Source: CAYUEN01 sp964443745 (GTDB taxonomy: Bacteria > Campylobacterota > Campylobacteria > Campylobacterales > QNZT01). Taken from it: a stretch of DNA of 27,908 nucleotides. Position 1 is the stretch's first letter; every line of letters begins with the position of its first letter. The notes under the pieces were generated by a model. The model was not told the origin of the DNA and ran no database searches. It saw only the letters and a list, made by a program, of their open reading frames with translations. Location: assembly GCA_964443745.1 (NCBI GenBank), contig CAYUEN010000023.1:1-27908 (forward strand), read 5' to 3'. The position numbers were made by a program, and so were the translations under genes. Shown here piece after piece: positions 15,707-22,394 of this stretch.

Positions 15707-16997
15707 AGAAAAATTCAAAGAGGAATCGCTCGCTTACCACAAAGCGCGCAACGAGTTCGATACGAACGGAAAGATCGGGACGCTGATCACCAAACCGTGC
15801 GATACCGAAAAAGAGTTGGCGATGGCCTACAGTCCGGGAGTCGCCTATCCCTGTCTGGAGATCGAACAGGATATCGACACCGCATACGACTATACCAACA
15901 AAGGGAACCTCGTAGCGGTCATCTCCGACGGTACCGCCGTTCTGGGCCTTGGAGACATCGGACATCTGGCCGGCAAACCGGTCATGGAGGGGAAAGCGGT
16001 CTTGTTCAAAACTTTCGCGAATGTCGATGCCGTCGATATCGAAGTCAACGTCAAAGAGCCGGAGAAAATCATCGAAGTTGTTGCCGCCATCGCCGATACG
16101 TTCGGCGGTATCAACCTCGAAGATATCAAAGCGCCCAAATGTTTCGAGATCGAAGAGAGACTCAAAGAGATCTGCGACGTACCGGTCTTTCATGACGACC
16201 AACACGGTACGGCGGTCATCACCACGGCCGGATTGATCAACGTTCTGGAGATGACGGGCAAACCGGTCGAGGATCTGAAAGTCGTCGTCATCGGCGCAGG
16301 TGCGTCGGGTATCGCGTGTGCGAAGATGTACAAACAACTGGGGGTCAAAAATATCACGATGCTCGACTCCAAAGGGGTCATCCACAGCGGACGAACCGAT
16401 CTGAACAAATACAAGCAAGAATTCGCGTTCGAAACACCCGATCGTACGCTCGAAGATGCGATCAAGGGTGCCGATATGGTACTGGGACTCTCAGGCCCGG
16501 ATCTCATCAGCGCGGAGCAAGTCAAAACCATGGCTGAAAATCCGATCATCTTCGCCTGCGCCAACCCGATTCCGGAGATTATGCCCCCCGTCGCCAAAGA
16601 GGCGCGCCCCGATGTCATCATGGGTACGGGTCGAAGCGACTTCCCCAATCAGGTCAACAACGTACTCGGCTTCCCTCAGATCTTCCGCGGTGCACTCGAC
16701 GTTCGCGCCACGAAGATCACGGAAAACATGAAGATGGCCGCCGCGCGTGCGCTCGCCGCACTTGCGAAAGAGCCGGTCCCCGAGCATGTCAAAAAAGCCC
16801 ACGGACGTGACAATATGGAGTTCGGACCTGAATATATCATCCCCTCCCCGTTCGACAGACGCGTACTGGTTTGGGTCGCATCGGCTGTGGCGGAAGCGGC
16901 TATCGAAGATGGTGTCGCTCGCGTCAAAGAGTTCGATGCCGAAGCGTACAGAACGAAACTCCAAAGACTCGCCGATCATCTTGATGGCAAAATCTGA
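15699..16997 (+). CDS. maeB: Malic enzyme (oxaloacetate-decarboxylating malate dehydrogenase)
   Basis: Converts malate to pyruvate and CO2 with NAD(P) reduction, linking the citric acid cycle to pyruvate and NADPH. At 432 residues it is the short form, lacking the C-terminal phosphotransacetylase-like domain of E. coli MaeB. Motifs are AYSPGVAYPCLEI (about 44-56), NLVAVISDGTAVLGLGDIG, the metal-binding HDDQHGTAV (about 165), the Rossmann motif VVIGAGASGIA (about 193) and GTGRSDFPNQVNNVLGFPQIFRGALD (I give only its start and end: about 308-333). I start at 15699 because GGAG lies 8 nt upstream; the longer frame from 15645 is inside gltX. It overlaps gltX by 8 nt. A strong hairpin follows at 17001-17028. 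Cofactor preference cannot be told here. Confidence 0.95.
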   Translation: MDKEKFKEESLAYHKARNEFDTNGKIGTLITKPCDTEKELAMAYSPGVAYPCLEIEQDIDTAYDYTNKGNLVAVISDGTAVLGLGDIGHLAGKPVMEGKAVLFKTFANVDAVDIEVNVKEPEKIIEVVAAIADTFGGINLEDIKAPKCFEIEERLKEICDVPVFHDDQHGTAVITTAGLINVLEMTGKPVEDLKVVVIGAGASGIACAKMYKQLGVKNITMLDSKGVIHSGRTDLNKYKQEFAFETPDRTLEDAIKGADMVLGLSGPDLISAEQVKTMAENPIIFACANPIPEIMPPVAKEARPDVIMGTGRSDFPNQVNNVLGFPQIFRGALDVRATKITENMKMAAARALAALAKEPVPEHVKKAHGRDNMEFGPEYIIPSPFDRRVLVWVASAVAEAAIEDGVARVKEFDAEAYRTKLQRLADHLDGKI

Positions 16998-17000
16998 CCG

Positions 17001-17028
17001 ATGAGCGAAGGCGTCCGCCTTCGCTCAT
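17001..17028. terminator. Bidirectional hairpin between convergent maeB and 17025 genes
   Basis: ATGAGCGAAGGC at 17001-17012 pairs with its complement at 17017-17028, a 12-bp perfect stem with a GTCC loop. It starts 3 nt after the maeB stop and covers the stop of the minus-strand gene. Neither side has a strong T-run (the minus side has ATTTTG further on). Confidence 0.55.
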
Positions 17029-17396
17029 ATCCCGAAAAAGGAGTGAACGAACTGCCGCTCTTTTTCGTCTTTGAGCCTTATCGTCGCGACGGTTTGGTTT
17101 CGATCGTCCGTCACGATCAGATTCTCCCCATCCAGACGTAGATGCGTCTTTCCCCATCCTCTCTGCAGCTTGTCCAATTCATGAAAAACCGCCTCGTTAC
17201 TCGGTTTGAGTTTCTCTCCGCTTCGGGTATCGATGATCGACAAACCGCCGAAACGTTTTTCGAGTTTGAAGGGCATATAGGGGGTCAACTCTTTCATCAA
17301 GTGCCTGGGTTTGGACTCGGGACGGCTTTCGAGCATCGCGAGATATCCGAACAGAAAAAAGCCTACGGCCAGCAGTAACAACATCAGATTTCGCAT
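17025..17396 (-). CDS. Small membrane-anchored protein of unknown function
   Basis: I do not recognise this 123-residue protein. It begins with one strong transmembrane or uncleaved signal segment (NLMLLLLAVGFFLFGYLAML). A hydrophilic domain follows, with a beta-rich pattern such as FGGLSIIDTRSGEKL, THLRLDGENLIVTDDRNQTVATIRL and a C-terminal amphipathic helix. The ATG directly follows, with no gap, the TAG of the precorrin-2 dehydrogenase gene (positions 17394-17399), so the two are translated from one message. That context points to a membrane-associated role connected with siroheme or nitrogen-oxide respiration, but this is inference. The convergent hairpin at 17001-17028 ends it. Confidence 0.8.
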   Translation of the reverse strand: MRNLMLLLLAVGFFLFGYLAMLESRPESKPRHLMKELTPYMPFKLEKRFGGLSIIDTRSGEKLKPSNEAVFHELDKLQRGWGKTHLRLDGENLIVTDDRNQTVATIRLKDEKERQFVHSFFGI

Positions 17397-17966
17397 CTAT
17401 TCACCCCTTTTTTCGTTGAAAAATTCCCGCGCTTCGCGATCGAGCATCTCCATTCTCTCTTTTCCCTTGGGCAGATGCGCTCGAAGCCTTTTCATCCGCT
17501 CCAAAAACGCCCCGATTCCCTCCGGTAAGCGACGCTGCAGATAGCGCCTGAGATGTTTCGCGACGGCCGGCGAAGCGCCGGATGTCGAAACCGCGATCGT
17601 CAAATCCCCCTCTTTGAGATAGGAAGGAAAGATAAAGTCGCAATAATCGACGGAATCGACCGCATTGCAAAGCACCCGATGCTCTCTCGTTTCTTCGAAA
17701 ATCGCTCTTTGCAACGCCAGATCGTCGACCGCGACGATCACGATATCGTATTTCGGGGCGTCTCCGCTGCGATACGTCCTGCGAAACAGATTCAACCGAT
17801 GCTCGCGAACATACGCTTCCATTTCGGAGGAGATCTCGGGTGCGACGACATCGATGGATTTTGTGAAATCGAGCAGTTTTTCGATCTTTTCGGTGGCTAT
17901 TTTGCCACCGCCGACAACCAGTATCCGACTTCCGTCGAGTTTCAAAAAAGCGGGAAAATAGTTCAT
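17397..17966 (-). CDS. Precorrin-2 dehydrogenase / sirohydrochlorin ferrochelatase (Met8/CysG-N type)
   Basis: Oxidises precorrin-2 to sirohydrochlorin and, in bifunctional members, inserts iron to give siroheme. The 189-residue protein has the NAD-binding motif ILVVGGGKIATEK (about 15-27) and the catalytic-type Asp in NAVDSVDYCDF (Asp104). STSGASPAVAKHLRR (about 127-141) is also a family hallmark. It lacks the CysG methyltransferase half. I chose ATG 17966 because the family typically starts MNYFP; a GTG at 17981 lies inside the putative promoter. A -10-like TATGAT at 17973-17978 would place the transcript start exactly at this ATG, making a leaderless message. It is divergent from the siroheme decarboxylase gene, the next enzyme in the path to heme d1. 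I leave the symbol blank because Met8, SirC and CysG names overlap. Confidence 0.9.
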   Translation of the reverse strand: MNYFPAFLKLDGSRILVVGGGKIATEKIEKLLDFTKSIDVVAPEISSEMEAYVREHRLNLFRRTYRSGDAPKYDIVIVAVDDLALQRAIFEETREHRVLCNAVDSVDYCDFIFPSYLKEGDLTIAVSTSGASPAVAKHLRRYLQRRLPEGIGAFLERMKRLRAHLPKGKERMEMLDREAREFFNEKRGE

Positions 17967-17972
17967 GAAAGG

Positions 17973-17978
17973 ATCATA
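17973..17978 (-). promoter_or_regulatory. -10 element of the precorrin-2 dehydrogenase operon
   Basis: TATGAT on the minus strand at 17978-17973. It is 22 nt from the FNR-like box at 18001-18014. The inferred start (7 nt on) coincides with the ATG at 17966. No Shine-Dalgarno is visible, which agrees with a leaderless message. Confidence 0.5.
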
Positions 17979-18000
17979 CACTAATTGGGATTAGGTTACA

Positions 18001-18014
18001 TTGATATCCGTCAA
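18001..18014. promoter_or_regulatory. FNR/CRP-family box shared by divergent promoters
   Basis: TTGATATCCGTCAA matches the TTGAT-N4-ATCAA dyad at nine of ten fixed positions. It is centred 41.5 nt upstream of both inferred transcript starts (18049 on plus, 17966 on minus), the class II activator position. Which regulator binds (FNR-, NnrR/Dnr- or NssR-like) cannot be read from the site. Confidence 0.65.
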
Positions 18015-18033
18015 AGAGACCATAATCAAAAAT

Positions 18034-18042
18034 TGTTATAAT
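18034..18042 (+). promoter_or_regulatory. Extended -10 of the siroheme decarboxylase operon
   Basis: TGTTATAAT at 18034-18042 is a perfect extended -10. It gives an inferred transcript start at 18049 and an 18-nt leader carrying GAGGGG before the ATG at 18067. Confidence 0.65.
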
Positions 18043-18066
18043 GTAATAAACGGTAGAGGGGAATCT

Positions 18067-19074
18067 ATGCGAAACGAATTGCTGTCGGTCATCCAAAAGA
18101 GGTTTCCGTTGACAAAAAGACCTTTTTTGCAGATCGGCAAGATGCTCGATATGAAGGAGGAGGAGGTATTGGACATCCTCCGGGAGGAGAAAGCCGCGGG
18201 CATCATCCGCCAAATCTCCCCCATCTACGATACCAAGAGCCTGGGATACGAATCTTCACTGGTCGCATTCAAAGTACCTCCCGAAAAGATCGAAGAGACG
18301 GTCGCCCTGATCAATTCGCATCCGGGCGTCTCCCACAACTACGAAAGAGACCACGATTTCAACATCTGGTTCACGATGGCCGTCGCTCCGGATTCCAAAC
18401 TCGGTCTAAAACGTACGATAGAGCTGCTCGCACGACGAAGCGGGATAGAGGAGTATATTTTGCTCCCCACGCTCAAACTCTTCAAAATCGCCGTCAAGCT
18501 CGACACGACGGGCAAAGAAGCCAAAAAAGAGTCTCTTGTGAAACGAAAACGCAAAAAGATCGACCTTTCGGCACTACATCACAGAGTGATACGTTTTTCA
18601 CAAGCCGATATCCCGATCGTCCCGGAACCTTTTCGGGAGATGATCGAAGCGATCGGGGTGGACGAATCCACCTTTTTCCGGACGTTGGAGGAGTTGCGCG
18701 AGGCGGGAGTGATGCGGCGTTTCGCGGGAATACTCAACCACAGAAAGGCGGGATTCGGGGCGAATGCGATGGTCGTATGGGATATCGACGAATCCAGAGG
18801 CGAAGAGATCGGGGAAAAGGCGGCGGAATTCTCCGCGGTAAGTCACTGCTACCTCCGTCCCAAATACCCCAACTGGCCCTACAACCTCTTCACGATGGTT
18901 CATGGCAAAACGAGAGAACAGACGGAGGCTCTCATCGAGGAGATGGCCGCGGAGCTGGAACACAGAGCCAAACGCCCCCTCTACTCCACCAGAGAGTTCA
19001 AGAAGGTAAGAATCAAATATTTTACCCCTGACGCGGCCCGATGGGAAGCGGAAATGATGAAGGAGAACGGATGA
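18067..19074 (+). CDS. Fused two-domain siroheme decarboxylase (NirDL / AhbA-AhbB type)
   Basis: Removes the acetate carboxyl groups at C12 and C18 of siroheme to give 12,18-didecarboxysiroheme, an intermediate of heme d1 and of the alternative heme route. The 335-residue protein is two Lrp/AsnC-like halves joined by a basic linker (about 150-168). Each has a winged-helix-like start and an alpha-beta core. The signatures are HNYERDHDFNIWFTMA at 90-105 and HCYLRPKYPNWPYNLFTM at 260-277, matching the H-x-Y-x-R...(Y/F)N(I/L) pattern of this family. In many organisms the halves are separate proteins; here they are one chain, as in known NirDL fusions. GAGGGG 7 nt upstream fixes the ATG at 18067; a TTG at 18001 lies in the operator. 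An Lrp regulator is unlikely given both signatures and the neighbour. Confidence 0.85.
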   Translation: MRNELLSVIQKRFPLTKRPFLQIGKMLDMKEEEVLDILREEKAAGIIRQISPIYDTKSLGYESSLVAFKVPPEKIEETVALINSHPGVSHNYERDHDFNIWFTMAVAPDSKLGLKRTIELLARRSGIEEYILLPTLKLFKIAVKLDTTGKEAKKESLVKRKRKKIDLSALHHRVIRFSQADIPIVPEPFREMIEAIGVDESTFFRTLEELREAGVMRRFAGILNHRKAGFGANAMVVWDIDESRGEEIGEKAAEFSAVSHCYLRPKYPNWPYNLFTMVHGKTREQTEALIEEMAAELEHRAKRPLYSTREFKKVRIKYFTPDAARWEAEMMKENG

Positions 19075-19454
19075 ATTTTTTCCAGCTGGAAGCGGGATAT
19101 CTGACGATCGCCCTTTTCGTACTGGCGGTCACCGCCTATGTCACGACACGCCCTTTTATGGGCAAACACGCCTTCAGAAACGGTATGGTGACGGTATCGC
19201 TCTTTATGGCCGTCATGATCGGCGCTCACTACTATCTGACCACGGAGCGTATGAGAGGAATCGAAAAGGCGTTTGAAGAGGGGAAAGAGATACTCTGCGA
19301 AAGCAGGGAAAACAGAAAAGCCGCCCAATCGGTCCTCGTGAGCAAAAAGCTCGGATGGAGACTCGAAGAAGGACTTTTCAGCCACCCCGAATACAGCAGA
19401 CCTTTTCACAGTGCACGATGTATCGTCAAGAAAAATGTCGTACTCGATCAGTAG
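19071..19454 (+). CDS. Small two-helix membrane protein of unknown function
   Basis: I do not recognise this 127-residue protein. It has two predicted membrane helices (about 9-26, YLTIALFVLAVTAYV, and about 38-56, MVTVSLFMAVMIGAHYY). A hydrophilic C-terminal domain of about 70 residues contains two Cys (in ILCESREN and ARCIVKK). The ATG overlaps the stop of the siroheme decarboxylase gene in ATGA, with AAGGAG upstream, so it is translationally coupled. The C-terminus overlaps the convergent PAS gene by 7 nt. Coupling to a siroheme decarboxylase suggests a part in tetrapyrrole handling or nitrogen-oxide respiration; the two Cys could bind heme or metal or form a disulfide. All of this is inference. 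Confidence 0.8.
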   Translation: MNFFQLEAGYLTIALFVLAVTAYVTTRPFMGKHAFRNGMVTVSLFMAVMIGAHYYLTTERMRGIEKAFEEGKEILCESRENRKAAQSVLVSKKLGWRLEEGLFSHPEYSRPFHSARCIVKKNVVLDQ

Positions 19455-19969
19455 AGGCGGTGGATATTTTCGAGCAGATTGTCTACGGTGATATCCTCGC
19501 CGTGCGATTTGAGAAATTCGTGTAGATACTTCTCCGAGGCTTCCACTCCCTCCTCCTTTTCGATCTGCGTCAATTTTTTGTAGAGGGGATCAAGAAGATC
19601 GGTGACGTGTTTGGAGATCTTCTTTCTCGAAGCTTTGTATCCTACCGTCTCACCTTTTTCGTTTTTGATCGGTTCGAAATCGGTAAAGACCCAGTAGTAT
19701 CTGCCGTCTTTGGCGAGATTCTTGACCGCCGCCACGAAATTTTTCCCGTTTTGGATACGCTCCCACAAAATTTTGAAGAGTATTTTGGGCATATCGGGAT
19801 GGCGGACGATATTGTGCGGCTGTCCGACCAGTTCATCTACACTGTAGCCGGAAATTTCGGCGAAGTAGTCGTTCGCGTAGGTGATAATTCCTTTTAGATC
19901 CGTGTCGCTTTCGATATAGACGTTGTTTTTGAGAACGATCTCTTCATCAATGGGCGTCGGTTTTTTCAT
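19448..19969 (-). CDS. PAS-domain sensor protein, CetB/Aer-like
   Basis: A soluble 173-residue protein with one PAS domain (about 15-125) and a helical tail. The domain has GIITYANDYFAEISGYSVDEL and GQPHNIVRHPDMP, the signature of Aer-type PAS domains that bind FAD and report redox or energy state. YYWVFTDFEPIKNEKGETVGY completes the fold. There is no methyl-accepting, kinase or output domain, as in C. jejuni CetB, which works with the separate transducer CetA. No CetA-like gene is visible here. AAAGGAT about 8 nt upstream supports the ATG. The gene follows the second NosL-like gene in the same direction after 28 nt with no terminator, so it is probably the last gene of the nos operon. A role in taxis or signalling tuned to N2O respiration is inferred. 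Confidence 0.88.
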   Translation of the reverse strand: MKKPTPIDEEIVLKNNVYIESDTDLKGIITYANDYFAEISGYSVDELVGQPHNIVRHPDMPKILFKILWERIQNGKNFVAAVKNLAKDGRYYWVFTDFEPIKNEKGETVGYKASRKKISKHVTDLLDPLYKKLTQIEKEEGVEASEKYLHEFLKSHGEDITVDNLLENIHRLY

Positions 19970-19997
19970 CGTTTATCCTTTGGTCGTTTTTTCTGTG

Positions 19998-20462
19998 TTA
20001 CATATCGAGATAACGGATCAGTCCTTTGGAGAGTCTGGAAAAACGCAAAATTTTCGTACCGCCGTTTTTGAGCATAAAGAGTTTGGCGTTCTCTTCGGTC
20101 TCGAAGGGTATCAAATCGTCACCATGAGGCCCGACGATTCGACTGCCGAAAACATAAAACGCCTTCTGCGCATCCACCCGCCTGCCCGTCATATAATCCT
20201 GCACGTAGAGTTTGGCGATATCGGTCTCGATCAGTTTTCGCTTTTTGAAATACTCCTGGTGCAAATACACCTGCATCATGGATTTGACCGAAACGAACTG
20301 CACCTTTTTTCCGTTTTTCAGCTCCGCTTCGCAAAGCCATTTCGCATACTTTCCAAGCGGCAGCCGATAGATCATATCCGTCGCGTTTTGATCCGTCGGA
20401 ACGATCTCCCCCGCCGTCAGTGTCGCAAGAAAGAGCAGCGGTATCAACCACACTTTTTTCAT
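19998..20462 (-). CDS. NosL-like periplasmic protein without the Cys copper motif
   Basis: A 154-residue exported protein (signal KKVWLIPLLFLATLTAG). The C-terminal half matches the NosL fold: KLYVQDYMTGRRVDAQKAFYV, then GSRIVGPHGDDLIPFETEENAKLF. NosL proteins are Cu(I)-binding chaperones for the N2O reductase copper site. Unlike the second copy at 21296, this one has no lipobox and no MCxxC-type motif; its only Cys is Cys44 in KWLCEAEL. Met-rich or His residues (MMQVYLHQE at about 62-70) could replace it. AAGGAG 5 nt before the ATG fixes the start. It follows nosY by 9 nt in the nos operon. It may bind another metal state, or partner NosL; this is inference. Confidence 0.8.
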   Translation of the reverse strand: MKKVWLIPLLFLATLTAGEIVPTDQNATDMIYRLPLGKYAKWLCEAELKNGKKVQFVSVKSMMQVYLHQEYFKKRKLIETDIAKLYVQDYMTGRRVDAQKAFYVFGSRIVGPHGDDLIPFETEENAKLFMLKNGGTKILRFSRLSKGLIRYLDM

Positions 20463-20471
20463 CTTGGCTCC

Positions 20472-21299
20472 TTAGAGTAGATCTTTTCTCCTGAATGCGA
20501 GATACCCCAGAAAAGAGAAGAGTATCCCCAAAAGAATCGGATATAGTATAGCATAGATGATCAGAAGTTTCGGACCCAGCGTATCGAGCAGATAGTAGGC
20601 GACCGGCCCGATCACCGTCAATTCGGGATCGAAGAGCGATACCGCGCCGATACGAAAGACTTCGATCGGATTGAGCATCGCCACCGTGATGATCGCTTCG
20701 TCGCTTATTCTGTTTTGCAGCATCAAACCGATCAGTGCGATATCGATGAACGCCAGCAGCAAAATCCAGACTACGAACGAACTCCCCAGCGCGATATCGG
20801 TGGATTTAACGAGCGTCGAGAGGAAAAAGGCGATCCCCAAAAAGACGAAACAGAGGCTAAAAAGCAGCGCGGAGTAGAGAAACACCATTTTCCATGGCAA
20901 ATCTCCCCCTTTGACCAGGCCGAAGACCACGCCCATCGCCAGCGCCAAAAAGACCGGCAAAAAGACCGTCACGAAGCGACCGGCCATCTTCCCCCAATAA
21001 TAATCCCTGAGCGAAACGGGAAAGGAGAGCATATACTCCAAAACGTTGCTCTCTCTGTCTCCGGAAATCGACTTGACCGTCGTGACGAGAATGAAGATCG
21101 GTAAAATGATGATCGTCACCTGGATAAAGATCAGCAACATCCGGCTCAATCCCGTAAATCCCATCACCACCGCATCCGAAACGCCGGTGATGAAAAAAAG
21201 CGCCATCAACCCCCCGAAAACCAGCGCGTAGACATAAAACCACTTCGAGCGCAGCGACTCTTTGATATCGAGATAGGCGACCAGAAAAAGATTTTTCAT
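20472..21299 (-). CDS. nosY: NosY, ABC-2 type permease for N2O reductase maturation
   Basis: The 275-residue integral membrane partner of NosF. It has about six hydrophobic segments. After KNLFLVAYLDIKESLRSKWFYVY comes a long membrane hairpin, the cytoplasmic-coupling stretch SGDRESNVLEYMLSFPVSLRDYYWGK, and further helices ending in FLGYLAFRRKDLL, a typical ABC-2 permease end. With NosF and NosD it supplies sulfur and/or copper-site components for the CuZ cluster in the periplasm. The open frame runs up to 21476, but the family start and the ATGA overlap with nosL put the ATG at 21299. No strong ribosome site is visible, consistent with translational coupling. Order here is nosF-nosL-nosY, whereas I recall nosF-nosY-nosL in Wolinella. 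Confidence 0.92.
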   Translation of the reverse strand: MKNLFLVAYLDIKESLRSKWFYVYALVFGGLMALFFITGVSDAVVMGFTGLSRMLLIFIQVTIIILPIFILVTTVKSISGDRESNVLEYMLSFPVSLRDYYWGKMAGRFVTVFLPVFLALAMGVVFGLVKGGDLPWKMVFLYSALLFSLCFVFLGIAFFLSTLVKSTDIALGSSFVVWILLLAFIDIALIGLMLQNRISDEAIITVAMLNPIEVFRIGAVSLFDPELTVIGPVAYYLLDTLGPKLLIIYAILYPILLGILFSFLGYLAFRRKDLL

Positions 21300-21766
21300 T
21301 TTTGTTGCACTTTTTGGGTATTGAGTTTTTCGATTTCGAAAATTTTTTGTTTCACGTTCGCAAAATCGAGCAATTTCCGGTTTTTGGGCGCCGTCTTTTC
21401 GGTATAGGCCGCAAAGCCGAACGCCATCGGCGTAATCGAATCGTCCGTATATTTCGCTTTTTTCGCATCGATCCACTCACCGGTTTTCGCATCGGTGATC
21501 CAGATGATCGCCCGCTCTTTCCACGGTATCTTCTCTTCGTCCAGCCACAATACCGCACATCCGATATCGTCGAATTTATAATGCTTTCCGCTCTGGGGAT
21601 CGACGATCTGTACGGCGAATTTCCGCTCGCTGATCGCCATTTTGCACCGCACGCACATATCGCGATCCCAATGCATCTTCTCAGGTCCCTCCGTGGAGCG
21701 TTTCTCGCATCCGGCAAATCCCAACGCCAGAAGCAACACGATCAAAAGACGGCTAAATCCTCTCAT
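21296..21766 (-). CDS. nosL: NosL, copper-binding lipoprotein
   Basis: An outer- or inner-membrane lipoprotein (LALGFAGC, lipid Cys 20) that delivers Cu(I) to N2O reductase. The motif HWDRDMCVRCKMAISERKFAVQI carries the Met/Cys set expected for copper; YKFDDIGCAVLWL and the WITDAKTGEWIDAKKAKYT region complete the NosL fold. Its length of 156 residues is normal. GGTGGTGGAAG precedes the ATG. The start overlaps the end of nosF by 14 nt and the stop overlaps nosY by 4 nt, so nosF, nosL and nosY should be made together. The C-terminal tail (after about 130) is charged and specific to this protein. Confidence 0.92.
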   Translation of the reverse strand: MRGFSRLLIVLLLALGFAGCEKRSTEGPEKMHWDRDMCVRCKMAISERKFAVQIVDPQSGKHYKFDDIGCAVLWLDEEKIPWKERAIIWITDAKTGEWIDAKKAKYTDDSITPMAFGFAAYTEKTAPKNRKLLDFANVKQKIFEIEKLNTQKVQQK

Positions 21767-22394
21767 CTTCCACCACCTTTCCCAAATCCATATAGATTTT
21801 GCGGTTGACGAGCCCCTCGATTTCGTCGAGTCTGTGGGTGATAAAGAGTGTCGAGCACTTTTGGTCTATCTGCGTGAGCAGATGATAAAACTTCTCCCTC
21901 CCTTTGGGATCGAGATTGGCCGTCGGCTCGTCGAATACCAGCAGATCGCTCCGCTTGGAGAGGGCGATCGCGATTAGGAGTTTTTGCTTCATACCTCCGG
22001 AGAGTTTGAAAAAGGGTTTGTCGATATGCTTTTTCAAATCCAGATCCATCTTTTCGGACTCTTCGAAGATTCGGCGACGATCGACTCCCGAACTGCGCCC
22101 CACATAGGAGAGCAACTCTTCGACATTCAGTTTCACCGGTGGAGGAAGCTGCGGAATGAAACTGATATGGCGCAACACATCGACCCGTTTTTTGACCGGA
22201 TCGAATCCATGTACCCTGATCTCCCCCTCGTCGATATGGTAAAACCCGAGCATCGCGCGAACGAGTGTCGTCTTTCCCGCTCCGTTGGGGCCCATCATCG
22301 CGATACGATCTCCCTCGGCTATCGTAAGATCGATATGGTCCAGCACCTCCGTGCCCATAAATCTCTTGGTGACGTTTTTGGCTTCGACCAGCAT
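21753..22394 (-). CDS. nosF: NosF, ABC transporter ATPase
   Basis: The 213-residue ATPase that powers NosY and acts with NosD in CuZ site assembly. It has Walker A MGPNGAGKTTL at about 34-44, the Q-loop region FIPQLPP, the signature LSGGMKQK at 131-138, Walker B LLVFDEPTANLDP at 151-163 and the H-loop Thr-His in FITHRLDEIEG. At 213 residues it is shorter than the roughly 300-residue NosF of proteobacteria, having no long C-terminal extension. Its ATG directly abuts the TAG of nosH. The ribosome site is weak, implying coupling to nosH translation. Confidence 0.93.
   Translation of the reverse strand: MLVEAKNVTKRFMGTEVLDHIDLTIAEGDRIAMMGPNGAGKTTLVRAMLGFYHIDEGEIRVHGFDPVKKRVDVLRHISFIPQLPPPVKLNVEELLSYVGRSSGVDRRRIFEESEKMDLDLKKHIDKPFFKLSGGMKQKLLIAIALSKRSDLLVFDEPTANLDPKGREKFYHLLTQIDQKCSTLFITHRLDEIEGLVNRKIYMDLGKVVEDERI

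Noticed and set aside
18067..19074. An Lrp/AsnC-family transcription regulator
   Set aside because: The two halves show the siroheme decarboxylase signatures and the gene sits by precorrin-2 dehydrogenase; Lrp regulators are about 150 residues with one helix-turn-helix and one RAM domain.
21300..21476. N-terminal extension of NosY in the open frame
   Set aside because: It lies wholly within nosL, is hydrophilic and Cys/Arg-rich, and NosY proteins begin near KNLFLVAYLDIKES, which has an ATG at 21299.
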